Source: Paraprevotella clara YIT 11840 (GTDB taxonomy: Bacteria > Bacteroidota > Bacteroidia > Bacteroidales > Bacteroidaceae). Taken from it: a stretch of DNA of 64,000 nucleotides. Position 1 is the stretch's first letter, and every line of letters starts with the position of its first letter. The notes beneath the pieces were generated by a model that saw only the letters and a program-made list of their open reading frames with translations, was not told where the DNA came from and ran no database searches. The position numbers and the translations under genes were made by a program. This document shows positions 43,110 to 53,400 of this stretch, piece after piece. Where the stretch lies: NCBI RefSeq assembly GCF_000233955.1, contig NZ_JH376592.1, positions 124,001-188,000 on the forward strand, read 5' to 3'.

Positions 43110-44084
43110 ATGACGAAAAAGCTTATTTTAGCATTATATATCCTGCTTGCTGCCGCGTCGCATGCCCAAGAAAGCAACTCCGTGTTCAACTTCTTGGAAA
43201 TGCCTGTGTCCGCACATTCCACGGCTTTGGGCGGACGCAATATCTCCCTGATAGAGGACGACGCGTCGCTCGTTTTCAGCAACCCCGCACTGCTCAGTTC
43301 CGTAAGTGACAAGACGCTGAATCTCAATTTCATGACTTACCTGCAAGGATGTAACGTGGGGAGCGCGGCGTTTGTCAAGATATTGGGAGAACGTTCCACA
43401 ATGGGCGTCACGGCGCAATATGCCCACTACGGCACCATGGACGAAATCACGGCCGACAACGTCACCGTGGGCTCTTTCTCGGCCATGGACATGGCTTTGA
43501 GCGGCATGTATGCCTACAACCTGAACGACCGGTGGGCCGGTGGTGCCACAGGAAAGTTCATCTATTCGAAATACGGCGACTATTCGTCTGTGGCACTGGC
43601 CGTAGATTTGGGCGTAAATTACTACAACGAGAACACGGATTTCTCGTTGTCGGCCGTAGCGCGCAACCTGGGCGGACAGGTAAAAGCATTCGGCGAAATT
43701 CACGAAAAGCTGCCCTTCTCCATGCAAATCGGTTTTACGAAAGGATTCGACCACGCCCCATTCCGCGTGTCCGTCACCCTCGTGGACCTGACACGATGGG
43801 ACAAGGATTACTATTTCGCATCGGGCGAAGAGTTGTCTACAGGCAAGATGCTCATGAACCATCTGGCAGCGGGCGTGGATTTCCTGCCTACCGACTACAT
43901 GTACCTGTCCTTGGGTTACAACTTCCGGAAAGCCAACGAAATGAAGGCGGTAGGCTCTTCCCACGCCGCCGGTCTTTGTGCCGGTGCGGGCATCCTGCTT
44001 TCCCGTTTCGGTTTCGGACTGGCATACGCCCAGTACCACCTGTCCGCCCCGTCTTTCGTCTTCAACGCGTCCTACCGCCTGTAA
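43110..44084 (+). CDS. porQ: PorQ-type outer-membrane protein (PorV/FadL-like barrel)
   Basis: 324 residues. Signal [20 protein letters not shown], then the start of a PorV/PorQ barrel: [37 protein letters not shown]. Alternating aromatic strands continue to the C-terminal FVFNASYRL. In Porphyromonas gingivalis PorQ is a type IX secretion component, and its gene precedes cmk and ispH exactly as here, which supports the naming. Many gut Bacteroides keep this cluster without a complete secretion system, so its role here is uncertain. Confidence 0.85.
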   Translation: MTKKLILALYILLAAASHAQESNSVFNFLEMPVSAHSTALGGRNISLIEDDASLVFSNPALLSSVSDKTLNLNFMTYLQGCNVGSAAFVKILGERSTMGVTAQYAHYGTMDEITADNVTVGSFSAMDMALSGMYAYNLNDRWAGGATGKFIYSKYGDYSSVALAVDLGVNYYNENTDFSLSAVARNLGGQVKAFGEIHEKLPFSMQIGFTKGFDHAPFRVSVTLVDLTRWDKDYYFASGEELSTGKMLMNHLAAGVDFLPTDYMYLSLGYNFRKANEMKAVGSSHAAGLCAGAGILLSRFGFGLAYAQYHLSAPSFVFNASYRL

Positions 44085-44137
44085 GGACAGACAAGTCCTC
44101 ATTTCAGCTTATACATTATTATAATATACAGAACGAC

Positions 44138-44830
44138 ATGAAGAAAATCACGATTGCCATAGACGGTTTTTCCTCTTGCGGAAAAAGCACGATGGCCAAA
44201 GATTTAGCTCGCGAAATAGGCTATATTTACATCGACAGCGGTGCCATGTACCGTGCCGTCACGCTCTACTGCCTCCGGCACGGGCTATTCCACGGCGACG
44301 AGGTAGACACCGACCGCCTGAAAACCGCCCTTCCGCACATAGACATCGCTTTCAAGCTCAATCCCGAGACGGGAAAACCACAAACCTATCTGGACGGGGC
44401 GTTGGTGGAAGACGACATCCGTACGCTGGCCGTATCGTCCAAAGTCAGCATCGTGGCCGCACTCGGTTTCGTGCGCGAAGCCATGGTCAGCCTCCAACAA
44501 CAGATGGGACGGGAAAAAGGTATCGTCATGGACGGACGGGACATCGGCACGACGGTGTTCCCCGATGCCGAGCTCAAAATATTCGTGACCGCCTCGCCCG
44601 AAATCCGTGCCCAACGCCGCTATGACGAATTGCAGGCCAAAGGTGAAAAAGGCAGTTACGAGGAAATCCTGGAAAACGTGAAAGAACGCGACCGGATAGA
44701 CACGAGCCGCGCCGTAAGTCCGCTCCGTAAGGCCGACGACGCCATAGAACTGGACAACAGCCACATGACGATTTCCGAACAAAAGGAATGGCTCGCAGCC
44801 CGGTTCCGCAAAGCTGCCGGAGCGGAATAA
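44138..44830 (+). CDS. cmk: Cytidylate kinase
   Basis: 230 residues starting at the ATG at 44138 ([21 protein letters not shown]); the much longer in-frame opening upstream overlaps porQ and is not coding. It phosphorylates CMP and dCMP with ATP. Motifs are the P-loop [19 protein letters not shown], and [21 protein letters not shown], with arginines for phosphate binding in RRYDEL and RDRIDTSR. It lies 53 nt after porQ. Confidence 0.96.
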   Translation: MKKITIAIDGFSSCGKSTMAKDLAREIGYIYIDSGAMYRAVTLYCLRHGLFHGDEVDTDRLKTALPHIDIAFKLNPETGKPQTYLDGALVEDDIRTLAVSSKVSIVAALGFVREAMVSLQQQMGREKGIVMDGRDIGTTVFPDAELKIFVTASPEIRAQRRYDELQAKGEKGSYEEILENVKERDRIDTSRAVSPLRKADDAIELDNSHMTISEQKEWLAARFRKAAGAE

Positions 44831-44880
44831 AGAGGATTCCATACAAACATGCAAACCATTGCATACCAATAAGATAGAGT

Positions 44881-44970
44881 CGGCTAAAAAATCTACTGAG
44901 AATGAAAAATCAATCTCTTGAGATTGAAAAATCGTTCTGCTCCGATTGATTTTCCATTCGGAGCAGAACG
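44881..44970 (+). repeat. Dispersed intergenic repeat with hairpin, copy 3
   Basis: Between cmk and ispH. Direct units with GAAAAATC at about 44904-44911 and 44925-44932 run into a perfect 13-bp stem, CGTTCTGCTCCGA (44933-44945) / TCGGAGCAGAACG (44958-44970), with a 12-nt loop. The units and 12-nt loop match the copies at 20047 and 56392. Confidence 0.75.
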
Positions 44971-45042
44971 AAACGACAACTTCAGCAAAACGGAAAAAGG
45001 GACTGTACGGCACAGTGTTTAAAACTTAAAGGATTCTTACAA

Positions 45043-45903
45043 ATGAAGATAGAGATAGACCAAGGGTCGGGCTTCTGCTTCGGCGTGACCCGCGCCATCA
45101 ACAAGGCGGAAGAAGAGCTGGCACGGGGAGCCACGCTCTATTGTCTGGGCGACATCGTGCACAACGGCAAGGAATGCGACCGTCTGAAAAAACTCGGCCT
45201 CATCACCATCGACCACGCCACATTCTCGACCTTGCATCACGCCAAAGTGCTCTTGCGTGCCCACGGTGAGCCTCCGGCCACGTACGGGCAAGCCGAAACC
45301 AACGGGATTGAAATCATAGACGCGACCTGCCCTGTGGTACTTCACTTACAGGAACGCATCAAAAAGGAATACCAGGAGGGGGGCACGGAAAGCAAACAAA
45401 TCGTCATCTACGGAAAGAACGGCCATGCCGAGGTGCTCGGTCTCGTGGGACAGACCGACGGCAAGGCCATCGTCATCGAATCGCCGGAAGAAGTAGACAA
45501 ACTGGACTTCAACCGGGACATTTGCCTGTATTCGCAAACCACCAAACCGTTGGAGGGTTTCCGGAAAATCGTGGAATACATCGGCGCGTACATCTCTCCC
45601 ACAGCAACCTTCCGTTACTATGACACCATTTGCCGCCAAGTGGCCAACCGCATGCCGCACATCCGCGATTTCGCCACGCGCCACGATGTGATTCTCTTCG
45701 TGTGCGGCAAAAAGAGTTCCAACGGAAAAGTCTTGTACGACGAATGCCGAAGCGTGAACCCACGCTCGTATCTGGTGGACGCCGCGTCGGAAATCGATTT
45801 CGCCTGGTTGGAGGACTGCCGTTCGGTAGGCATCTGCGGGGCCACGTCCACTCCGAAGTGGCTGATGGAGGAATGCGCTGAAGCCATCCGGAAGCGGATG
45901 TAA
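45043..45903 (+). CDS. ispH: 4-hydroxy-3-methylbut-2-enyl diphosphate reductase
   Basis: 286 residues. It performs the last step of the MEP pathway, making IPP and DMAPP with a [4Fe-4S] cluster. The three cluster cysteines lie in GSGFCFGVTRAI, DATCPVVLHL and DTICRQVANR. AHGEPPATYGQ, GHAEVLG and the late ATSTPKWLMEE segment are also family features. Product is used by the prenyl synthase at 41115-42098. It follows porQ-cmk after 212 bp that hold the repeat copy 3. A strong terminator follows. Confidence 0.96.
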   Translation: MKIEIDQGSGFCFGVTRAINKAEEELARGATLYCLGDIVHNGKECDRLKKLGLITIDHATFSTLHHAKVLLRAHGEPPATYGQAETNGIEIIDATCPVVLHLQERIKKEYQEGGTESKQIVIYGKNGHAEVLGLVGQTDGKAIVIESPEEVDKLDFNRDICLYSQTTKPLEGFRKIVEYIGAYISPTATFRYYDTICRQVANRMPHIRDFATRHDVILFVCGKKSSNGKVLYDECRSVNPRSYLVDAASEIDFAWLEDCRSVGICGATSTPKWLMEECAEAIRKRM

Positions 45904-45940
45904 CCGTAAACACACAGGACGGGGCTTCCTGTCCAGAAGA

Positions 45941-45984
45941 AAAACAGCCGGGACGGATGCCACACATCCGTCCCGGCTGTTTCC
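45941..45984. terminator. Bidirectional intrinsic terminator
   Basis: A perfect 16-bp stem (ACAGCCGGGACGGATG / CATCCGTCCCGGCTGT) with a 5-nt loop, flanked by A residues on one side and T residues on the other. It lies between convergent ispH and meaB. Confidence 0.92.
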
Positions 45985-46000
45985 TACGCGCCACCTCCGC

Positions 46001-47107
46001 TCACCGGAGCGAGGCGAAATATTCATCGAGCAACTGTTTGGCTGCCACGAAAGAGGTTTGCCGTCCCGACAACACCATGGCTTCGGCTTCAGCCAGACGG
46101 GATACAATTTGTTCGTTCTGGAAAAAGCTGTTGCGCAACTGCTCGTTGATGGTCTCATACATCCAGTATTTGGACTGCTCGTTGCGCCGATGTTCGAAAT
46201 ATCCGTTCCCTTTCACAAAATCCATATAACGGTACACCATGTCCCAAATCTCCTTCACGCCCAAATTGTAAAAGCCGGAATAGGTCAGCACTTGTGGCGT
46301 CCATCCGCTTTCTGGGGCTGGGAACAGGTGCAACGCATTGCGGAACTGCGTAGCGGCCAACTGGCACTTATCCACGTTGTTCCCGTCACATTTGTTGATG
46401 ACGATGCCGTCGGCCATCTCCATGATACCGCGTTTGATGCCTTGCAACTCATCTCCCGTACCGGCCAACTGGATGAGCAGGAAGAAGTCTACCATGGAAT
46501 GACAGGCCGTTTCGCTCTGTCCCACGCCCACCGTCTCCACGAAAATCTTGTCGAAACCGGCAGCCTCGCATAGGATGATCGTCTCACGCGTCTTGCGGGC
46601 TACGCCGCCTAACGAACCGGCCGAGGGACTGGGACGGATAAAAGAGTCGGGATGCACGGCCAGTTTCTCCATACGGGTCTTGTCGCCCAAAATACTCCCT
46701 TTGCTCCGCTCGCTGCTCGGGTCGATGGCCAGCACGGCCAATTTGCCTCCGTACTCCTGCAACACATGGATGCCGAACACGTCAATGCTTGTACTTTTCC
46801 CGGCACCGGGCACCCCGCTGATGCCCACGCGAATGGAACGCCCGGCATGGGGCAGGCATTTTTCTATCACTTCCTGCGCCACGGCCTGATGGGCGGGGTT
46901 CGTACTTTCCACCAACGTCACGGCCCGTCCGAGTATCGTCACGTCCCCTTTCAGGATGCCTTCCACATAATCCCCTGCCGACATCTGCCGATGCCGGTAC
47001 CGGCCGCGCTTCAGGTACGGGTTCACAATCGAAGGTTGGGCTACGCCGCTGTTCACGGTCAGTCCCTTATATTCCGCACTGTTCTCAGGATGTTCCATAG
47101 CCGTCAT
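46001..47107 (-). CDS. meaB: Methylmalonyl-CoA mutase-associated GTPase MeaB (ArgK family)
   Basis: 368 residues. The G-protein motifs are GISGVPGAGKST (P-loop), DPSSERSKGSILGDKTRM, VETVGVGQSE and NKCDGNN, in the order of the MeaB/ArgK SIMIBI GTPases. MeaB protects and reloads B12-dependent methylmalonyl-CoA mutase, which Bacteroidales use to make propionate. The mutase genes are not in the window. Its ATG lies 2 nt after the DUF1573 stop codon, so the two are co-transcribed, an unexpected partner. Confidence 0.93.
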   Translation of the reverse strand: MTAMEHPENSAEYKGLTVNSGVAQPSIVNPYLKRGRYRHRQMSAGDYVEGILKGDVTILGRAVTLVESTNPAHQAVAQEVIEKCLPHAGRSIRVGISGVPGAGKSTSIDVFGIHVLQEYGGKLAVLAIDPSSERSKGSILGDKTRMEKLAVHPDSFIRPSPSAGSLGGVARKTRETIILCEAAGFDKIFVETVGVGQSETACHSMVDFFLLIQLAGTGDELQGIKRGIMEMADGIVINKCDGNNVDKCQLAATQFRNALHLFPAPESGWTPQVLTYSGFYNLGVKEIWDMVYRYMDFVKGNGYFEHRRNEQSKYWMYETINEQLRNSFFQNEQIVSRLAEAEAMVLSGRQTSFVAAKQLLDEYFASLR

Positions 47108-47109
47108 CT

Positions 47110-48183
47110 TTATTGCTTCACGTTTACGGTAATAATCTCTTTCGAGCGGGCAGGGTCGTTCGTAATCAACAACACGCGCGGGCTGCTCTTCACTTTATTC
47201 AGATATTTAGCCAACACCGTGACTTTCAGCTTCGCCGTCTCACCCGGCTCGATATTCCGGTCGCTCAACCCCACAGCCAAAGCTTTATTGAAGACTTGCA
47301 AAGTCCGGATTTCGAGCGTACGCTTGCCCTTATTGCTCACAAGGACTGTCATCGACTTCTTACGCTTGCGTCCCAGTTCGCCCATGTCCAATGTGTCGGC
47401 GGAAAGTTCCATGTGAGGTGCCTGTTCCCTGTCTTTCGCCGACAAAGACGAAAAGTCGGGCAACAACACGGAAGAAACTGTAATCTCATTGTCCTCCGAC
47501 ACCTTGTCGCCCACCTTACGGGCCAAGTAGATGGAAGTCTGCGTCAACCCCATCTGGTGCAACTTCTCACTGTCCAGCGTGAGCATGATCTTGCCGATAC
47601 GCCCGCCGCTCAACGTCTCCGGGAAATACTGTGCCGAAAGATAAGGCGGCAAGTGCATCAGATAAGGCTTGTAACTCTTCCGCCCCATATTGACGATTTG
47701 CAGTTCCACCATCGGATGATCTCCGCGATTCACATTGTCAAATTCTATATTATTGATATTCAATCGCACATTCCCCAAATCTATGGGAAAAGAACCTGAA
47801 TAGTCGGACAGCTTAGACACCACGCGCCCTTGTATATGCAAATAAACCGGCTCGTCCGAAGCATTGGTGTACACCTCAAGGTCTTTCTGGAAAACGCCCA
47901 ACATCTTGGCGTCATATATCGCTGTGATCGTACCTTCCGCTCCGGGGGCTATCAGCTCGCGCGTCCAGTCTACGGCCGTACAGCCGCATGAAGGGATGAC
48001 TTCCGTGATACTCAACGGGTCAGTCCCCGTGTTGCGCAACGTAAAGTTTACTTTAGAAGGCAGTTGAAACATAATCTCACCCATGTTGGCCACATCGCGG
48101 TCTACGGCAAGCCGGGGTTGTGCCCACACAACTCCCGCCAGTATCATTCCCCAAACGCTCAGGAAGGTTCTTTTTACAGACAT
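47110..48183 (-). CDS. DUF1573 domain exported protein
   Basis: 357 residues from the ATG at 48183; an upstream in-frame start would extend into the promoter repeat and is rejected. Signal MSVKRTFLSVWGMILAGVVWAQ. At least two Ig-like DUF1573 modules are visible: NMGEIMFQLPSKVNFTLRNTGTDPLSITEVIPSCGCTAVDW, with the characteristic CGC, and later DMGELGRKRKKSMTVLVSNKGKRTLEIRTL. These domains resemble ASPM/SPD-2/Hydin modules and mediate protein contacts in the periplasm or surface. Its promoter lies in copy 2 of the dispersed module. Confidence 0.88.
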   Translation of the reverse strand: MSVKRTFLSVWGMILAGVVWAQPRLAVDRDVANMGEIMFQLPSKVNFTLRNTGTDPLSITEVIPSCGCTAVDWTRELIAPGAEGTITAIYDAKMLGVFQKDLEVYTNASDEPVYLHIQGRVVSKLSDYSGSFPIDLGNVRLNINNIEFDNVNRGDHPMVELQIVNMGRKSYKPYLMHLPPYLSAQYFPETLSGGRIGKIMLTLDSEKLHQMGLTQTSIYLARKVGDKVSEDNEITVSSVLLPDFSSLSAKDREQAPHMELSADTLDMGELGRKRKKSMTVLVSNKGKRTLEIRTLQVFNKALAVGLSDRNIEPGETAKLKVTVLAKYLNKVKSSPRVLLITNDPARSKEIITVNVKQ

Positions 48184-48195
48184 ATTCGTACTTTC

Positions 48196-48325
48196 ATTTG
48201 GTACAAAGATAGTGAAAGGTGAGCGCAGAGACAAACGAAAACGCAGTTTTCTGATTGGTCTATACCGAACCGCATCCTATCTTCGTGAGAACAAAGATAA
48301 GAAAAACGGCCCCATCCCACAAGGA
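48196..48325 (-). repeat. Dispersed tandem-promoter module, copy 2
   Basis: Read on the minus strand it matches 34787-34917 along its length, including ACGAAGATAGGATGCGG and the TCTCTGCGCTC(G/A)CCTTTC segment. The inner promoter is intact. The outer one keeps its TATCTTTG box (complement at 48292-48299), but the base four of its -33 element has changed (CAAG instead of CAAA on the plus strand). Confidence 0.8.
48204..48235 (-). promoter_or_regulatory. Promoter of DUF1573-meaB
   Basis: On the minus strand TTTG (complement 48232-48235), 20 bp, TATCTTTG (complement 48204-48211), 20 bp before the ATG at 48183. Full consensus. Confidence 0.85.
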
Positions 48326-48339
48326 AGGAAGCGTTTTTT

Positions 48340-49362
48340 TCAAGGTTTCATCGGAGCTAACGTACGCAAGGCGGCTTCCATGCGGCGCACCAGGTCGCGT
48401 TTGTTCGTATCGGGCGAATAAATAAAACCTTCCGTCACCAACAAACGCCCCTGCGCAGAGTCGGGATATGCCAACGACACGAAAGGACCGCCGAGCGCCC
48501 CTTTGCGCATCTCCCACAGACCGCGCATCTCATATACCTGACGCCCGTCGGCCAACTGAACCGACCGCTGCACCACCAACGGTTCGCCGTTTTCACGTGT
48601 GGTGGTCATCCAGTTCTCGGGTGTCGAACCGGGAATATTCCGTTTCATGACCGAATCACGCAGTTCTACCCACCGTTTGGTCAACAACATGCTGCTGTCC
48701 GCCAACGGAAGACTGTAGCATACATAGTTCATATCTTGTGTCTGACGGTCTGACGAAGCCCAGATAAACTGTTCCCCCTTTTTGACCTTAGCGATATCTG
48801 CCGGCACCTTCACCGTATAGCCGAAAAGTTCCCGCGACGCGTCGTCCACAATCTTGCTGTACTTTTTCTTCAAACGCGCTGCTTCCCACTGCATTTCCGA
48901 AGCAAGGAACAAATCGGTTATCTGCTCCCGATGGGTCATCAGAAAATGGTTGAGCGAAGCCGCGTCCCGCGCCTTGATGTTCACATAAGTCTGCGGCACG
49001 GCTTTCACATTATACGCCACTCCCATTTCCACGCCATCGGCTTGAGGGTCCTCACGTACCTCGATGATATTGCGCATCGTGGAGTATTGCCCCGAATAAT
49101 TTTCCGGAAAGATCCGTATCATCCGAAACATGGGTTCATGTTGCGACAAACCGGGCACACTGCCTTTCAACACATCTTCCAACGAGTCACGGGCGCTCGT
49201 TTTCCAAAGCGAAGCATCTACAATCAACAACAACTCTCCGGGCAGTCCCTTAGACGGCCCCAACGGAGCTTTCTTTTCGCCACCGCCACAGGCGAAACAC
49301 ATACACGCCAGGCAAAGGGCTAAAATTCCTTGCCTCCAAAAACTTTTCTTCTTCATATTCAT
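48340..49362 (-). CDS. DUF4837 family lipoprotein
   Basis: 340 residues (MNMKKKSFWRQGILALCLACMCFAC, then GGGEKK). The body has the DUF4837 pattern: GLPGELLLIVDASLWKTSARDSLEDVLKGSVPGLSQHEPMFRMIRI near the start and late FIYSPDTNKRDLVRRMEAAL. The function of this Bacteroidetes family is unknown. Its ATG overlaps the stop of the phytase-like gene by 4 bases (ATGA), so translation is coupled. It ends just before the second promoter module. Confidence 0.88.
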   Translation of the reverse strand: MNMKKKSFWRQGILALCLACMCFACGGGEKKAPLGPSKGLPGELLLIVDASLWKTSARDSLEDVLKGSVPGLSQHEPMFRMIRIFPENYSGQYSTMRNIIEVREDPQADGVEMGVAYNVKAVPQTYVNIKARDAASLNHFLMTHREQITDLFLASEMQWEAARLKKKYSKIVDDASRELFGYTVKVPADIAKVKKGEQFIWASSDRQTQDMNYVCYSLPLADSSMLLTKRWVELRDSVMKRNIPGSTPENWMTTTRENGEPLVVQRSVQLADGRQVYEMRGLWEMRKGALGGPFVSLAYPDSAQGRLLVTEGFIYSPDTNKRDLVRRMEAALRTLAPMKP

Positions 49363-50420
49363 TTTATTTTAGGCGAGACACAAACGCGAATCCAATCCCG
49401 CAAATGACACAATCTGTTTCCATAACCACCCTGCGAATCACTCACGAGCAGCCATGTACGCCGTCCGTCGGCCAGACGACTTCCTTCGCACAGTCCTTCG
49501 TAATTGGCCAGTTTCGGCCTGACCAGACGCATGCGGGTGGAAAAAGCCGCAACCGATTCCTTTTTCAAAGCGTAGCCGGACAACCGTTCCCACGGGGTAT
49601 TTTCCGGAAGTGCCGTTCCGGAACCGAGTACTACCTCATAAATCTTCATGTCGGTACGGGCTTTCAACCGCCTCTTCGGGACATTGAATTCCCGTTCCAT
49701 CACCCACAAGCGTCCGCCTTCCTGCGGCCAGATCGCGACCACCCCGAAAGCATACTGTTTTCCTTTGGCCTCCGATTCGGGCATGTCCAACGGATAAGCA
49801 TACGACGCACGCGGCAGCCCGTCACGCCCGAAACTCTGCAAACGAAGGCAAACGCCATGTCCTGCACCGGGCTCTGCCACCCTGCCGTCGGCTTTCAAAG
49901 CATTCTCGGTCACGGTCCAGAAAAGTCCGGACGCACGGTCGTAACCCAAAGCTTCGAAACCATAATTCGGCGTAATGGCCGACCGTCCCAATGCCGGAGG
50001 AACAGCCAGTTCGCGGTGTACCGGTGTGCCGTCCGTCCGATAGGCCACAATACGTTGATCGGCTTCTCCGCTTACCCACACCAAAGAATCTTCCGGCACG
50101 AAAGCCACACCCTCCGCATCCCTACCGTTTTTCAATGCGGAATCCGTTCCACGGAATCCTTCATTCACCACCTCGGTCACCTGTCCCGTCCGCTCATCCT
50201 GCCGGATACGGAACACAAAGAATCCGTCTTGTACCTCCTTGTCGCTCACCACGGCATAGCGCCCGTCTCCTATCGGCGTTATCCCACTGTAATTCCCCGG
50301 CGGAATGTTCCACTGTCCCAAATCTTTCGGTTTCAAGAGTTCCACTTGCTGAGCTTCCGCATATCCTGCGGAGAGCCACAGCATCCCCATACCGAGTGTT
50401 ATATTCAATATATACTTCAT
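49359..50420 (-). CDS. Esterase-like activity of phytase family protein
   Basis: 353 residues from the ATG at 50420, which overlaps the stop of the macroglobulin gene (ATGA). Signal MKYILNITLGMGMLWLSAGYAEAQ. The rest is a beta-propeller of the phytase-like family: NYSGITPIGDGRYAVVSDKE, RDAEGVAFVPEDSLVWVSGE, NYGFEALGYDRASGLFWTVTEN and NYEGLCEGSRLADGRRTWLLVSDSQ. Substrates of such proteins are poorly known; phosphoesters or glycerophosphodiesters have been suggested. Coupling to the macroglobulin and DUF4837 genes suggests a shared envelope role. Confidence 0.87.
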   Translation of the reverse strand: MKYILNITLGMGMLWLSAGYAEAQQVELLKPKDLGQWNIPPGNYSGITPIGDGRYAVVSDKEVQDGFFVFRIRQDERTGQVTEVVNEGFRGTDSALKNGRDAEGVAFVPEDSLVWVSGEADQRIVAYRTDGTPVHRELAVPPALGRSAITPNYGFEALGYDRASGLFWTVTENALKADGRVAEPGAGHGVCLRLQSFGRDGLPRASYAYPLDMPESEAKGKQYAFGVVAIWPQEGGRLWVMEREFNVPKRRLKARTDMKIYEVVLGSGTALPENTPWERLSGYALKKESVAAFSTRMRLVRPKLANYEGLCEGSRLADGRRTWLLVSDSQGGYGNRLCHLRDWIRVCVSPKIK

Positions 50421-53400
50421 TCGCTCACCTCCAATACCGTTCCTGCCCCGTATGCACTGAATTCCGGTGCATACACTCCGTTCAACTTCACTGCACCGAG
50501 GGCATAGCGTCCGGCACGCTCCACGTAGCATTCCGCTTCTATCACGTAAGTTCCCTTGGGCAAACGCTCGAAGAAATAGTTCGTCGAAGCGTCCTTCACC
50601 TCCTTATAATATCCCAAACCATTGCGGTATTCATAGCCCGAACGGGATTCCACAGGTTCCAGACAAGCCGCGCGTCCCGCCTTCAGACGGACATACTCAT
50701 AGTCGCGGTCGGACGTGAGCACGTAACGGAGCGTCACGCGGTCGCCCACCCGGGGATGTTCATTGTCCACTTCTTGGCGGATGCGAAGACCCGAAGCGGA
50801 ACTGCCGACCTCGGACAGCGGCAAACGGTATTGCGCATACACCGCACCCCAAGCGGACGGACGGTCTTCCGCCTTTTCCACTTTCAACAAACCGGCACCT
50901 TTCGACAGCTCGCGGCCTTCCACCGTAGCCGTCACCGTACCCAAACCTGCCAACTTGCTTTCCGAGGATTTCAATACGGCCAGTTCTTCACCCTTGGGAC
51001 TTTCCAACCGAACCACATCATTCGAGCGCAAAACCAAATCCCGTTTTTGCCCTTGCATCAAGGCATACACGGCATCCATACTGCTCGTGGTAGTCCCCCA
51101 GGCCTGCAAACGCTTCTGCGATAACAGCCAGCGGCACAGTCCCTCTTGTTCCTTTTCATCCGTGTTTCCCGGAGCAGACAATGCTTCCATCAACAATGTA
51201 TGCACCGCAATCTTCCGGTCGGAACCCACAAAACCGTTAGACGGATATTCCAGATGCAACCCTTCTGCCCCGTCCACTAAATGTTCACGCAAAGAACGTA
51301 CCAGTCCGGCGGCGGCATCAGCCTTGCCCATATAGCGCAATACGATGACGGCCTGGGCGGTTTCGGTAAGAGATAGCCTGTCACTATCCCCCGCCATCCG
51401 TCTTTTACCGTCAGCCTCTCTTTGTTCCACACAATCCAGAATACGGCTTTGCATGTATCCCAAGTCCTTACGGACAGACGCATCAAACCACGTCACATCG
51501 CTCAGGCTTGCCAAATAAAGGTAATCCAACCAATAGGAACCTCCGTATGCATGGATTTTATGCTCGCGCAGGCTTTCCTTATCCGTGATGATTTCTTCGT
51601 GTGCCTTGCCCATCAAATATACCATCATCTTCTTCACGTCCACATACTGCGTCAAGAGGCTGTCTGTCTTTACGCCCGCTCCGCTCCGGAGCAACAGACG
51701 GGCCACACGTCCTGTCAGCCATGCGTTGCCGGACATCCCTTCGAACCAACCGAAGGATCCATCACCACGCTGCAACTTACCCAAAGCCTCAGCAAACCGG
51801 CGGCGCAAATCAGCCTGACGGTTGGCATCGAACAACTGTTGCAAAGCCGTTAACCGCTGTGTCTCCATCTCGGCATCAGCCACCCAAGGTGTTTCTTCCA
51901 GCACGATGCCGGTCAGGTCTTCCCCACCAGACAAAGGACTTTTGAACTCTTCACCCGCCTCGCGTTGCCAAAGTTCTACCGCCGTTTTCACCTGCGGATA
52001 CCGTACGGCTAACGTAGAAGAAAGCGTGGAAGCATAATAGGCCGCGCCCAATGAGAGCACATCATCCGTCCGTGGCTCCAGCACGGAAGGCAGGGCCTGC
52101 ACGGCATACCACAAGGGATTGGCCGTATATTCCACCGTCAGACGACGGTGCTCCGCCTCAGGATGGTTGTCTTGGAACAAACCGTCGAGCCGTATCATCG
52201 TATCCCCCTCGTGCGACACCACGAAAGGCTGCGTCTGCGTCAGCCATTCCTTGTCCTCCAAAATGGGGAGGTAACGCTGTTCCCCGTCGGTATGTTCCCC
52301 GGCTTCGAAGATTATGCGGCAAGCCGGCAAGGACACAGTGCCTGAAGGTGTGTAGGCAAAAGACACCACCGTATCCGATTCCGCCTCCATCTCCACCTTC
52401 ACCGTCTCTTTCCAAAGACCCTCGCCCGTAGCCGGGTCGAACACTTCCATCGTGGCCTTGCCTTCCAACGTTTTCTCTGTCAAGTTGAACAACGTAGCCG
52501 AAAGCGTGGCACGGTCGCCCATCCGCACGAAACGCGGCAGGCTGAGTTGAGCCATCACCTCCTTGGCGGCCACCACTTCGTCCGTCAACAAGCCCGCCAT
52601 CATGTCTTTCGTATGGGCCAAAGCCATGAATTTCCACGTTGTCAGGCTTTCGGGCAAAGTGAAGCGCAAGGTCACCACACCGCTCGTATCGGCCATCAAA
52701 CGGGGATAGAAAAAGGCCGTTTCATTCAGATTCTCACGGACGGCCACGCCCGGAGCCTTATCCATTTCCGCCTTTGCGACACCTTCCACCAAAGCTTGCT
52801 CCTCCTCCGAGGGTGATTTCAAAGCCATGTATTCAGGCGCACCGGCCGCAGATGCGGCTTTCTGCTTCCCAAACTTCATTTCCACCCCGGCTATCCTACC
52901 GCTGCGCGGTGCCGCGCCCACTGCCAGGCTATTGTCCGCAATCATGAGCACCTCTTCCACGGTGCGCAAGCCGCCCCACGCCATCATCATCGGATTGAAA
53001 TAGTCGAACCGTAGGGGCTTGACGGATTCACGCCGCACCGAAGCATGGTAGGACATATTGTCTCCGCCATACAACCAAAACTTGTTTATATCCACACGAG
53101 GCAAAGAGAGCGGAACATAATGGGAAAAATTCCACGCATGCGGCTGTATGCCGTCCAACGAGGCATCGTAAAGCGTGGCCATCAACTGTGCCGGGGCGGG
53201 CAGGCCATCGGGCCGGGTGATGCGGAGGTTCCAAGTCTCTTCGCTTCCCGGCAGCAAGCGGTCGCGGAAAGAAGTCCACGAGAGGCGTAACCTACGGTCG
53301 GGCTGTTTACGAATGAGATGCTGGCTTTGGCCGTAATACTGTCCGTCTTTGACAAAATAGAATATCGCCTGAAGGCCGTCTGCCCCGGCAGGCACCTCAG

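Noticed and set aside
43532-44137. In-frame 200-codon extension upstream of cmk
   Set aside because: It overlaps porQ in another frame, has Arg/Pro-rich shadow composition, and Cmk starts normally at the ATG at 44138.
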